Positions 1 to 4,821 of a DNA stretch of 5,713 nucleotides are shown here, piece after piece. The DNA comes from SAR202 cluster bacterium (GTDB lineage: Bacteria; Chloroflexota; Dehalococcoidia; UBA3495), in contig VFFT01000132.1 of NCBI GenBank assembly GCA_009392775.1, positions 1 to 5,713 on the forward strand. Direction: 5' to 3'. The notes beneath the pieces are model-generated. The model made no database searches and had not been told where the DNA came from. It worked only from the letters and a program-made list of their open reading frames with translations. The translations under genes were made by a program, and so were the position numbers. Numbering within the stretch: position 1 is the first letter of the stretch; the number at the start of each line of letters is the position of its first letter.

Positions 1-576
1 GACTGTTTCTGCAGTTGGTTCCTCTGCGGCTGCTTCGGAAGACGTGCCTCCTCCAGCTTCAAGTTGTTGTATACGAGCTTGGAGGAGTCCTCCTAAGTTC
101 CATAGAGGTCCGTTCAGGATGTTGAGCAACCCGTAAATCGGGGCTTGTACTTGTCCTAATAATTGTGCAATTAGTTGTGGTTTCGGGGGCAACCCAGCTA
201 GCCTTATGACGTCAGCTGCTGGCAATACCGGGCCATCTCCTATGACGGCTCCTTGAATTGATAATTCAGATCTAGTGCTAGTTATATATTCGTGTAATGC
301 CTTAGCAACATCTACCGGTTCGTCGTACCCGAAAGCTATGGCTGTAGGACCCTGTACTATCTCTTTGACTTGGGGCTTTGATGCTGCATCTGCTGCTAGG
401 TGCATTAGAGTGTTCTTTATAACAACGAACTCTACCCCAGCTTCCCTAGTTCGTTTCCTGAGTTCGTTCATCTCATTTACATCGAGGTTGGTACATGTTG
501 TTGCCAATGCTATTGAACTACGTTCTAATTTATCTTTTAGTTCACTAACTTTGTCTATTTTGGCCTGTGTTGGCAA
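1..576 (-). CDS. rplJ: 50S ribosomal protein L10, 3' end outside window
   Basis: L10 anchors the L7/L12 stalk to 23S rRNA next to L11 and so helps recruit GTPase factors such as EF-Tu. The visible 192 residues begin MPTQAKIDKVSELKDK and contain the L10 core, including VVIKNTL (about residues 54-60), GPTAIAFGYDEP (about 78-89) and a C-terminal helix rich in Leu/Gln (about 155-175) expected to bind L7/L12 dimers. A Gly/Ala/Glu-rich tail follows (GGGTSSEAAAEE...) and has no stop before the window edge, so the protein is clearly longer than the roughly 165 residues of E. coli L10. The start is TTG at 576-574: no in-frame ATG lies upstream, the family N-terminus begins exactly here, and a perfect AAGGAGG sits 5 bases before it. 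It follows rplA by 178 bp containing a regulatory leader. rplL is expected next, outside the window. Confidence 0.96.
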   Translation of the reverse strand, partial: MPTQAKIDKVSELKDKLERSSIALATTCTNLDVNEMNELRKRTREAGVEFVVIKNTLMHLAADAASKPQVKEIVQGPTAIAFGYDEPVDVAKALHEYITSTRSELSIQGAVIGDGPVLPAADVIRLAGLPPKPQLIAQLLGQVQAPIYGLLNILNGPLWNLGGLLQARIQQLEAGGGTSSEAAAEEPTAETV

Positions 577-581
577 TATGT

Positions 582-588
582 CCTCCTT
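582..588 (-). promoter_or_regulatory. Shine-Dalgarno site deciding the rplJ TTG start
   Basis: Read on the minus strand, the sequence is AAGGAGG, 5 bases (ACATA) and TTG. This is a full-length anti-16S match at ideal spacing and it selects the TTG at 576. A 2-codon out-of-frame ATG-GGA-TAA overlaps the A-rich start of the site and is probably accidental. Confidence 0.85.
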
Positions 589-619
589 ATCCCATCTCGT
601 ATAAGCTTTCTCTAATACT

Positions 620-658
620 AAAAGAAGCCCCTGCATTCCTAAAAGGCGCAGGGGCTTC
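620..658 (-). terminator. Intrinsic terminator/attenuator in the rplJ leader
   Basis: On the minus strand a perfect 11-bp inverted repeat (GAAGCCCCTGC / GCAGGGGCTTC; arms 658-648 and 634-624) encloses a 13-nt loop and is followed at once by TTTT (623-620). It lies inside the operon, upstream of rplJ and downstream of the L10-binding leader, so full termination here would silence rplJ and anything after it. The position fits a conditional attenuator rather than an operon end. This matches the rplJL attenuation known from Bacillus, where the L10-L7/L12 complex promotes termination. The hairpin is seen in the sequence; conditionality is inferred. Confidence 0.8.
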
Positions 659-671
659 GTCCTTGACATCG

Positions 672-732
672 TATGCCCACGCCTCGGCAGGTGATTCAAT
701 CATTAACACTAGGGCCTGCTGTCTTTGGCTTA
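672..732 (-). promoter_or_regulatory. L10 leader: binding site for ribosomal protein L10
   Basis: The minus strand shows the pattern of bacterial L10 leaders. A short outer helix GCC/GGC (729-727 with 683-681) is separated by an asymmetric internal loop (AAAGACA opposite CGA) from an inner helix GCAGG/CCTGC (719-715 with 691-687) that closes a larger loop. The strings AGACAGCAGG and CCTGCCGAGG are hallmark sequences of this family. L10, with L7/L12, binds this mimic of its 23S rRNA site to repress its own synthesis. The element lies between rplA and rplJ, about 25 nt before the terminator hairpin. Recognition is by motif and secondary structure; no covariance search was run. Confidence 0.82.
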
Positions 733-742
733 ATCTTTATAG

Positions 743-771
743 AGTATACACTAATTATTCGGAAGGTTTAA
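743..771 (-). promoter_or_regulatory. Possible secondary promoter for rplJ
   Basis: On the minus strand TTAAAC (771-766) and TATACT (748-743) are separated by 17 bp and overlap the last codons of rplA. The -10 is a good match but the -35 has only three consensus bases. A start about 7 nt downstream (near 736) would place the complete L10 leader at the very 5' end of the RNA. Several bacteria have a separate rplJL promoter here. The element could be chance in an AT-rich stretch. Confidence 0.35.
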
Positions 772-1471
772 GTCCTTGAAGTACTCCTATATCTATATTT
801 ACGCTGGGCCCCATAGTGCTTGTTATATAAGCACTTCTGATGAACGCACCTTTAATGGCTTCTGGCTTCTCTCTCATGACTGAGTCCATCAATACAGATA
901 GATTATCCATTAGATGTTCAGAACTGAAACTGGTTTTACCGAATTGGCTATGGATTATAGATGTCCGATCTGTCCGGAATTCTAAACGACCGGCTTTAGC
1001 TTCTTCAATTGCCCTAGGTAGGTCTCTCGGCTGCACCATGGTCCCAGTCCTAGGGTTAGGCATTAGGCCTCTTCTTCCCAAAACTCTTCCCAGTTTACCG
1101 ATTTTTGGCATGATGTCTGGGACTGCTAATCCTACCTCAAACTCGGCCCATCCGGATTCTACTTGGTCTATCAAGTCGTCGTCTCCGACAAAGTCTGCTC
1201 CAGCTTGCCTGGCGATGTCTGCTGCTTCACCATTAGCAAATACCACCACACGAACTTGCTTCCCTAATCCGTGGGGTAGTACCGCTACTCCTCGGACCAT
1301 CTGTTCGGCATGTCGTGTATCAGCGCTCGTTCTTATATGAATCTCCATGGTCTCGTCGAATTTGGCCTTGGATGAATCTTTTATAAGCTCTATAGCTTGG
1401 TCGGGTTGATATATCTCGTCTCGATCTATAGTTTCTGATGCATTGTTGTATCTTTTACTATGTTTGGGCAT
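755..1471 (-). CDS. rplA: 50S ribosomal protein L1
   Basis: L1 forms the mobile stalk at the E site, helps release deacylated tRNA, and in many bacteria represses its own mRNA. The 238-residue product is near the usual length (about 230). The N-terminal half carries the RVVVFANG strand and AGADFVGDDDLIDQV; the signature block is KLGRVLGRRGLMPNPRTGT (about residues 126-144), followed by AKAGRLEFRTD and the C-terminal TSTMGPSVNID. The usual Pro of LGPRG or LGPKG is Arg here (LGRRG), which may be lineage-specific. The ATG at 1471 lies 2 bases after the rplK stop, with GAAGGGGAT from the end of rplK serving as ribosome-binding site, so the two are likely translationally coupled. The stop is followed by the L10 leader, not by an operon terminator. 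Confidence 0.97.
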   Translation of the reverse strand: MPKHSKRYNNASETIDRDEIYQPDQAIELIKDSSKAKFDETMEIHIRTSADTRHAEQMVRGVAVLPHGLGKQVRVVVFANGEAADIARQAGADFVGDDDLIDQVESGWAEFEVGLAVPDIMPKIGKLGRVLGRRGLMPNPRTGTMVQPRDLPRAIEEAKAGRLEFRTDRTSIIHSQFGKTSFSSEHLMDNLSVLMDSVMREKPEAIKGAFIRSAYITSTMGPSVNIDIGVLQGLKPSE

Positions 1472-1473
1472 AG

Positions 1474-1902
1474 TTAATCCCCTTCTACTGTAATACCCAT
1501 GCTTCTGGCAGTTCCTTCTATAATCGCCATCGCACCCTCAAGCGAAGAAGCGTTCAAATCCATGAGCTTAGTTTCTGCAATATCCCGCAGCGCCTGTCTA
1601 GTTACGGTGCCTACGTTACCTTCTCTGATATCACCGGTGCCTTTTTCAACACCTGCTGCTCTTCTTAGCATGTCAGAGGCAGGAGGAGTTCTAGTTACGA
1701 AAGTAAAAGACCTATCTTCGTATACGGTGAGGTGGACTGGAACGATCGTGCCACCGTCGTTAGCTGTCCTCGCATTATATTCTTTTACGAATTCCATGAT
1801 ATTGACGCCGTGTTGACCTAAGGCTGGGCCCACAGGCGGGGCGGGTGTGGCTTTACCAGCTTCTAGTTGTAGTTTAATTATCGCTCTGACTTTCTTGGCC
1901 AT
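1474..1902 (-). CDS. rplK: 50S ribosomal protein L11
   Basis: L11 binds the GTPase-associated region of 23S rRNA at the base of the L10/L12 stalk and is the target region of thiazole antibiotics such as thiostrepton. The 142-residue length is typical. The N-terminal domain contains the proline-rich [20 protein letters not shown] (about residues 19-38). The rRNA-binding C-terminal domain contains [18 protein letters not shown] (about 71-88) and ends SMGITVEGD. The prolines linked to thiostrepton binding (near 22-26) are present. ATG at 1902 is preceded by AGGAGG at 6-base spacing. The gene lies 9 bp after nusG and 2 bp before rplA, the standard rplK-rplA pair. Confidence 0.98.
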   Translation of the reverse strand: MAKKVRAIIKLQLEAGKATPAPPVGPALGQHGVNIMEFVKEYNARTANDGGTIVPVHLTVYEDRSFTFVTRTPPASDMLRRAAGVEKGTGDIREGNVGTVTRQALRDIAETKLMDLNASSLEGAMAIIEGTARSMGITVEGD

Positions 1903-1911
1903 AGAATCCTC

Positions 1912-2490
1912 CTATGCTCGTTCTACTTGCAAGAAGTCTAATTCTACAGGAGTTTCTCTTCCAAAAAAGGATACTAATACTCGAACTTTCCCCTTGCTTT
2001 CGTCAACATCATTGATGGCACCTATAAAATCGACAAATGGGCCTTCTGTGATGCGAACTGTTTCTCCTGTTTCCAGGCCTATTTTCACTCTTGCGGGACC
2101 GGACCGCGCCTTGTGTAATATTTCGTCTGCTTGACTGTCTTCAAGAGGCACAGGTTTCGGTCTTTTGTCATAGTCATCTTCCGTTGAGATAAACCCTGTA
2201 ACTCCAGGAGTGTTCCTCACTACATACCAGCTTTCATCGTCCATGAGCATCTTAACCAGAATGTAGCCTGGGAATAATTTCTTTTCCTCTGATATCCTTT
2301 TTCCGTCTTTGAGAACTACTTCTTCTTCTTTAGGTACTTCTACTTGGAGTATTCGTGTCTGCATATCCAAGCTTGCGATTCGGAGGTCCAAATTTTTTTT
2401 AGCTAAATCTTCTTGGCCAGAGTACGTGTGTACTATGTACCAGTGAGGATTTATGTCCTGTTCCGTTTGACTCAGGTTGTCTGTAGTCAT
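1912..2490 (-). CDS. nusG: Transcription elongation/termination factor NusG
   Basis: NusG binds the clamp of RNA polymerase through its NGN domain and contacts Rho or ribosomal protein S10 through its KOW domain. In the 192-residue product the NGN domain spans about residues 16-125 (WYIVHTYSGQE, LFPGYILVKM, WYVVRNTPGVTGF) and the KOW domain about 142-190 (GETVRITEGPF, GKVRVLVSFFGRETPVELDF). The length is typical, with no large insertion. The ATG at 2490 has only weak Shine-Dalgarno complementarity (AGCTTCTTGAAAC upstream). The 79-bp gap after secE holds a small 5-bp hairpin (ATTAC/GTAAT) and no convincing promoter or terminator. An A8 run lies in the NGN-coding part (2400-2393). secE-nusG-rplK order is near universal in bacteria. 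Confidence 0.97.
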   Translation of the reverse strand: MTTDNLSQTEQDINPHWYIVHTYSGQEDLAKKNLDLRIASLDMQTRILQVEVPKEEEVVLKDGKRISEEKKLFPGYILVKMLMDDESWYVVRNTPGVTGFISTEDDYDKRPKPVPLEDSQADEILHKARSGPARVKIGLETGETVRITEGPFVDFIGAINDVDESKGKVRVLVSFFGRETPVELDFLQVERA

Positions 2491-2569
2491 GTTTCAAGAA
2501 GCTCTACTTAAAAATGTATTTAAATTACTGGCCCGTAATGTTAATGCTTATGTGCTAGCGTGTCCCGTA

Positions 2570-2809
2570 TTAGAAAACGAATCTAGGTAGTACTTCTGAA
2601 AACACGCGATCTAGTCCACCTAGAAGAAAACCTATTATGACTGCAAGCGTTATTACTACAGCGGTTAATCTGGCCGTCTCTTCCTTACTTGGCCAAACGG
2701 ACTTTTTAAGTTCCTCTATGACTTCCTTGAGAAATCTAACCGGACTAGTGCGGGCGGCCGCTTGCTGCGATACTGACGCAGGATTCCGTCTACTAGAGGT
2801 ACGAGCCAT
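2570..2809 (-). CDS. secE: Preprotein translocase subunit SecE
   Basis: SecE is the essential clamp subunit of the SecYEG channel in the inner membrane. The 79-residue product has the single-membrane-span form: a basic, Ser/Arg/Ala-rich N-terminus, the conserved amphipathic helix RFLKEVIEELKKSVWPSKEE (about residues 25-44) with the family WPS motif, and one hydrophobic span (about 47-66, TAVVITLAVIIGFLLGG). The frame stays open upstream to 2935, but the start at 2809 is chosen because it overlaps the rpmG stop in a TAATG junction, is preceded by GAGAGG at 7-base spacing, and gives a normal-length SecE. The upstream part of the frame is rpmG read in another phase. The overlap suggests translational coupling to rpmG. 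Confidence 0.94.
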   Translation of the reverse strand: MARTSSRRNPASVSQQAAARTSPVRFLKEVIEELKKSVWPSKEETARLTAVVITLAVIIGFLLGGLDRVFSEVLPRFVF

Positions 2810-2976
2810 TAGCGTACCTCTCTGTGAACTTTGTGCCCTCTGCATCGTGAACAATACTTTTTCAACTCTAGTCGTTGCGTGTCGTTCCGACGATTCTTCA
2901 TAGTCGAGTAATTTCTTTCCCGACAATCGGAGCATTGCAAGGTTATGTCGCCTCGAGCATCTGTTTTTCTAGCCAT
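2809..2976 (-). CDS. rpmG: 50S ribosomal protein L33
   Basis: This 55-residue L33 is a small large-subunit protein near the E site. The product starts [18 protein letters not shown] and ends HKVHREVR. It has two CxxC knuckles, C15-x2-C18 and C42-x2-C45, so it is the zinc-binding form. The intervening [20 protein letters not shown] matches the family's NY-TxKN...RLELKKYCP pattern, with Ser in place of the usual Pro after C42. It begins 6 bp after the tuf stop and its TAA overlaps the secE ATG by one base. No strong ribosome-binding site is visible (TTGGATTAAATAAAA precedes the ATG), so re-initiation after tuf is likely. It is easily missed because it is short and a longer open frame of secE runs across it. 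Confidence 0.95.
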   Translation of the reverse strand: MARKTDARGDITLQCSDCRERNYSTMKNRRNDTQRLELKKYCSRCRGHKVHREVR

Positions 2977-2982
2977 TTTTAT

Positions 2983-4167
2983 TTAATCCAATAATTTAGT
3001 GAATACGCCTGCTCCAACGGTTCTACCACCTTCTCGTATGGCGAACCGCAAGCCTTCTTCAATAGCGACGGGCGTTATTAAGCTTACTGTCAATGTAATA
3101 TTATCTCCGGGCATGACCATTTCCGTTCCATCAGGAAGGATGATCTCTCCGGTGATGTCACTTGTTCTGATATAAAATTGTGGTTTGTAGCCTGGGAAGA
3201 AAGGTGTGTGTCTTCCGCCCTCGTCCCTACTTAGTACATATACTTCAGCTTCTGCCCTCGTATATGGTTTCATAGAGCCTGGAGCTACTATGACTTGACC
3301 TCTCTCCACTTCTTCTCTGTCTACCCCTCTTAGTAGTATGCCTACGGCGTCACCGGCTTCCGTCGTGTCCAACATTTTATGAAACATCTCTAGACCAGTG
3401 GCCACTGTCTTTCTGACGTCTCCAAACCGAATAATCTCGATTTCGTCGCCTACGTTTAATGTTCCCCTTTCGACTCTGCCTGTTACGACTGTGCCACGGC
3501 CTTTAATACCGAATACATCTTCAACAGGCATCAGGAAAGACTGGTCAGTAACGCGTGTCGGCAGTGGGAAATACTCATCCATGGTTTTGACTAGTTCTTT
3601 GATGCTTTCAGCGTATTTCTCATCACCTTCTAACGCTTTAAGCCCGCTAGTACGAACAATAGGAGTATCATCCCCGGGGAATTCGTACCTGTTTAGAAGT
3701 TCTCTAACCTCGAGTTCTACCAACTCTAGTAGTTCCTCATCATCCATCATGTCGCATTTATTTAACGCTACTACTATGCTGGGAACTTCTACTTGGCGAG
3801 CTAGTAAGATATGTTCGCGAGTTTGTGGCATAGGCCCATCTGGCGCGCTGACTACCAAAACTGCACCATCCATTTGTGCCGCTCCAGTAATCATGTTTTT
3901 TATGTAGTCGGCGTGTCCTGGGCAGTCAACGTGAGCGTAGTGCCTGGTTTCAGATTCATACTCGACGTGAGCGATAGCAATCGTTACACCACGAGCTTTT
4001 TCTTCAGGAGCATTATCGATTGCGTCCATGTCTCGAAATTGTGCCAGATTATTATCTGCCTGCACTTTCGTAATAGCTGCTGTTAACGTAGTTTTACCGT
4101 GATCAACGTGTCCAATTGTTCCTACGTTCATATGAGGTTTAGATCTGTCAAATTGTTGCTTAGCCAT
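2983..4167 (-). CDS. tuf: Translation elongation factor Tu
   Basis: EF-Tu carries aminoacyl-tRNA to the ribosomal A site and hydrolyses GTP on codon recognition. The protein is full length at 394 residues, the same as in E. coli. The G domain shows the P-loop GHVDHGKT (19-26), switch I with the Mg-coordinating Thr62 in [15 protein letters not shown] (81-85) with catalytic His85, NKCD (136-139), and a G5 motif SGLK (174-177) where SALK is usual. Domains 2 and 3 follow ([28 protein letters not shown]), ending [17 protein letters not shown] at 4167 has AAGGAGA about 10 bases upstream. It lies 26 bp after tRNA-Thr(GGT), so the tRNAs are probably processed from the 5' end of the same transcript, as in proteobacterial tufB. 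No separate tuf promoter is obvious. Confidence 0.99.
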   Translation of the reverse strand: MAKQQFDRSKPHMNVGTIGHVDHGKTTLTAAITKVQADNNLAQFRDMDAIDNAPEEKARGVTIAIAHVEYESETRHYAHVDCPGHADYIKNMITGAAQMDGAVLVVSAPDGPMPQTREHILLARQVEVPSIVVALNKCDMMDDEELLELVELEVRELLNRYEFPGDDTPIVRTSGLKALEGDEKYAESIKELVKTMDEYFPLPTRVTDQSFLMPVEDVFGIKGRGTVVTGRVERGTLNVGDEIEIIRFGDVRKTVATGLEMFHKMLDTTEAGDAVGILLRGVDREEVERGQVIVAPGSMKPYTRAEAEVYVLSRDEGGRHTPFFPGYKPQFYIRTSDITGEIILPDGTEMVMPGDNITLTVSLITPVAIEEGLRFAIREGGRTVGAGVFTKLLD

Positions 4168-4193
4168 TTCGGTGTACTCTCCTTAGATTATTC

Positions 4194-4268
4194 TGGAGCC
4201 CAGAGGCGGGATTGAACCGCCGACCCCGTTCTTACCAAGAACGTGCTCTACCCCTGAGCTATCTGGGC
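4194..4268 (-). tRNA. tRNA-Thr (anticodon GGT)
   Basis: A complete cloverleaf is readable: acceptor GCCCAGA/TCTGGGC with all 7 pairs, D-stem GCTC/GAGC, anticodon stem CGTTC/GAACG around loop TTGGTAA, and T-arm GGCGG-TTCAATC-CCGCC. The anticodon GGT reads ACC and ACT codons. Discriminator T is followed by an encoded CCA (4196-4194). It is the last of three tRNAs and lies immediately before tuf. Confidence 0.97.
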
Positions 4269-4316
4269 CCATGCCCCAACGGGTTCAGTTTATTTAATTT
4301 TAATTTCCCATTGTTC

Positions 4317-4404
4317 TGGTGGAGGGAGTAGGATTCGAACCTACGAAGTCCTTCCGGACGCCAGATTTACAGTCTGGTGGTTTTAACCACTCACCCATCC
4401 CTCC
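4317..4404 (-). tRNA. tRNA-Tyr (anticodon GTA)
   Basis: This is a class II tRNA of 88 nt with a long variable arm (GTCC-GGAA-GGAC stem-loop). The acceptor is GGAGGGA/TCCCTCC, the anticodon stem CCAGA/TCTGG surrounds loop CTGTAAA, and the T-arm is GTAGG-TTCGAAT-CCTAC. The anticodon GTA and the long variable arm together identify bacterial tyrosine tRNA. Discriminator A and an encoded CCA (4319-4317) are present. It lies 48 bp before tRNA-Thr(GGT), and no tRNA-Gly lies in that gap, unlike in E. coli. Confidence 0.97.
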
Positions 4405-4480
4405 GGATATCACAACTTATACCCGTAAGGTTCGCACACTATATCTATAAGCCTTCAGCGTACGATATGGATTGCGAAAG

Positions 4481-4552
4481 AGCCCCAGAGGGGACTCGAA
4501 CCCCTAACCTTTCGATTACAAATCGAATGCGCTACCATTGCGCCACAGGGGC
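4481..4552 (-). tRNA. tRNA-Thr (anticodon TGT)
   Basis: The cloverleaf has D-stem GCGC/GCGC, anticodon stem TTCGA/TCGAA around loop TTTGTAA (anticodon TGT, reading ACA and ACG), and T-arm AGGGG-TTCGAGT-CCCCT. The acceptor stem GCCCCTG/CTGGGGC pairs except for a T-T opposition at the sixth pair (4547 with 4487). Discriminator T is followed by CTT, so CCA is not encoded and must be added by CCA-adding enzyme, unlike the two downstream tRNAs. It is the first gene of the operon. The 76-bp gap to tRNA-Tyr holds no recognisable gene. Confidence 0.94.
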
Positions 4553-4559
4553 ATATACT

Positions 4560-4621
4560 AAAAAGGTGCCCTTTCCCACCAGAAAATGACCCCGTCTTAC
4601 CGGGGTCATTTCACTGACACC
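4560..4621 (-). promoter_or_regulatory. Structured 5' leader of the tRNA-tuf operon
   Basis: Between the predicted start (about 4629) and the first tRNA, the minus strand forms a perfect 11-bp hairpin (arms 4611-4601 and 4594-4584, core GACCCCG/CGGGGTC, 6-nt loop). Flanking it, GGTGTC (4621-4616) can pair with GGCACC (4570-4565; one G-U), closing the whole element, and TTTTT (4564-4560) follows directly. A competing local hairpin, GGTG (4580-4577) with CACC (4568-4565), uses the same 3' strand. The helix plus U-tract resembles an attenuator. It may instead be only a leader structure removed during RNase P processing. The pairings are seen; the function is inferred. Confidence 0.5.
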
Positions 4622-4635
4622 TATTACCGTCGTAA

Positions 4636-4664
4636 ATTATATATACAGGCTATTAGTAAGTCAA
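4636..4664 (-). promoter_or_regulatory. Main promoter of the tRNA-tuf-ribosomal operon
   Basis: On the minus strand TTGACT (4664-4659), a 17-bp spacer and TATAAT (4641-4636) give an 11 of 12 match to the sigma70-type consensus at optimal spacing, the strongest promoter in the window. Transcription should start near 4630-4628, about 77 nt before the first tRNA. Its strength and placement fit a stable-RNA and EF-Tu operon. Confidence 0.85.
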
Positions 4665-4680
4665 TTCTGATGCCACCCAT

Positions 4681-4695
4681 TATTTTACTAAAATA
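4681..4695. promoter_or_regulatory. AT-rich palindrome midway between divergent promoters
   Basis: TATTTT-ACT-AAAATA is a perfect 6-bp inverted repeat with a 3-bp centre. It lies 16 bp upstream of the -35 box of the tRNA-tuf promoter and 15 bp upstream of the -35 box of the apt-facing promoter, so a bound protein could affect both. It could equally be an AT-rich activating tract or chance. Confidence 0.3.
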
Positions 4696-4710
4696 TTGGC
4701 GTTCATAATC

Positions 4711-4739
4711 TTGACGGAGTGAGGAGCTTATTCTACACT
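4711..4739 (+). promoter_or_regulatory. Candidate promoter for apt
   Basis: TTGACG (4711-4716), a 17-bp spacer and TACACT (4734-4739) give a good -35 and a moderate -10 at ideal spacing. It would start transcription near 4746, leaving a leader of about 75 nt before the apt ATG. The -10 is covered by an inverted repeat (4732-4758). Confidence 0.55.
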
Positions 4740-4758
4740 TCCTTAGGTTTTGTGTAGA
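4732..4758. repeat. Inverted repeat over the apt -10 box
   Basis: TCTACAC (4732-4738) and GTGTAGA (4752-4758) form a perfect 7-bp inverted repeat with a 13-bp spacer. The left arm contains the candidate -10 and the right arm lies just past the predicted start, an arrangement typical of a repressor operator. As RNA only the right arm would be transcribed, so a DNA-level role is likelier. No regulator can be named. Confidence 0.4.
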
Positions 4759-4777
4759 TAAACTGGTTCGATAAACT
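4757..4777 (+). repeat. Short tandem direct repeat GATAAACT
   Basis: GATAAACT occurs at 4757-4764 and again at 4770-4777, 13 bp start to start, within the predicted apt leader. It is short enough to be coincidental. Confidence 0.3.
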
Positions 4778-4799
4778 ATTCTCTGACAACAGAAAATAG
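4776..4799 (+). promoter_or_regulatory. Hairpin in the apt 5' untranslated region
   Basis: CTATTCTCTG, an ACAA loop and CAGAAAATAG make a 10-bp stem with one C-A mismatch. It ends 22 bases before the apt ATG, just before the weak AAGTGAG ribosome-binding site. No U-tract follows, so it is not an intrinsic terminator. It may affect translation or mRNA stability. Confidence 0.4.
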
Positions 4800-4821
4800 C
4801 GTTAAGTGAGTGTTCATTCAG

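Noticed and set aside
55..70. Altered EF-Tu switch I (IAIAH instead of INTSH or INTAH), considered at tuf residues 63-67 as loss of the Mg-coordinating threonine
   Set aside because: The coordinating threonine is the earlier one in RGVT (Thr62), which is present. The later position varies naturally, for example in Actinobacteria. The coordinates given here are protein residues.
840..1340. Plus-strand open frame of 166 codons opposite rplA
   Set aside because: Antisense to an unmistakable L1 gene, no ribosome-binding site, no recognisable protein pattern.
2570..2935. SecE read with a start at 2935 (121 residues)
   Set aside because: The added 42 residues are rpmG in the wrong phase. The start at 2809 gives a normal SecE and a one-base TAATG overlap with rpmG.
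3398..3907. Plus-strand open frame of 169 codons opposite tuf, Ser/Thr-rich
   Set aside because: A shadow of the constrained tuf codons. Its composition is what reverse reading of EF-Tu would give, and no start site supports it.
4405..4480. Possible decayed tRNA in the 76-bp gap between tRNA-Thr(TGT) and tRNA-Tyr, prompted by the tRNA-like length and a GGTTCG on the plus strand
   Set aside because: No acceptor, anticodon or T-stem pairing can be drawn around it, and the glycine tRNA of E. coli would sit in the other gap.
4377..4589. Plus-strand open frame of 70 codons across the tRNA genes, containing GTRTPNL
   Set aside because: This is the well-known false protein produced by translating the antisense of a tRNA gene. 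It overlaps tRNA-Thr(TGT) and part of tRNA-Tyr and has no ribosome-binding site.
4584..4611. Hairpin as an intrinsic terminator for a plus-strand transcript
   Set aside because: No plus-strand gene lies upstream of it and CACTGAC follows instead of a T-run on that strand.
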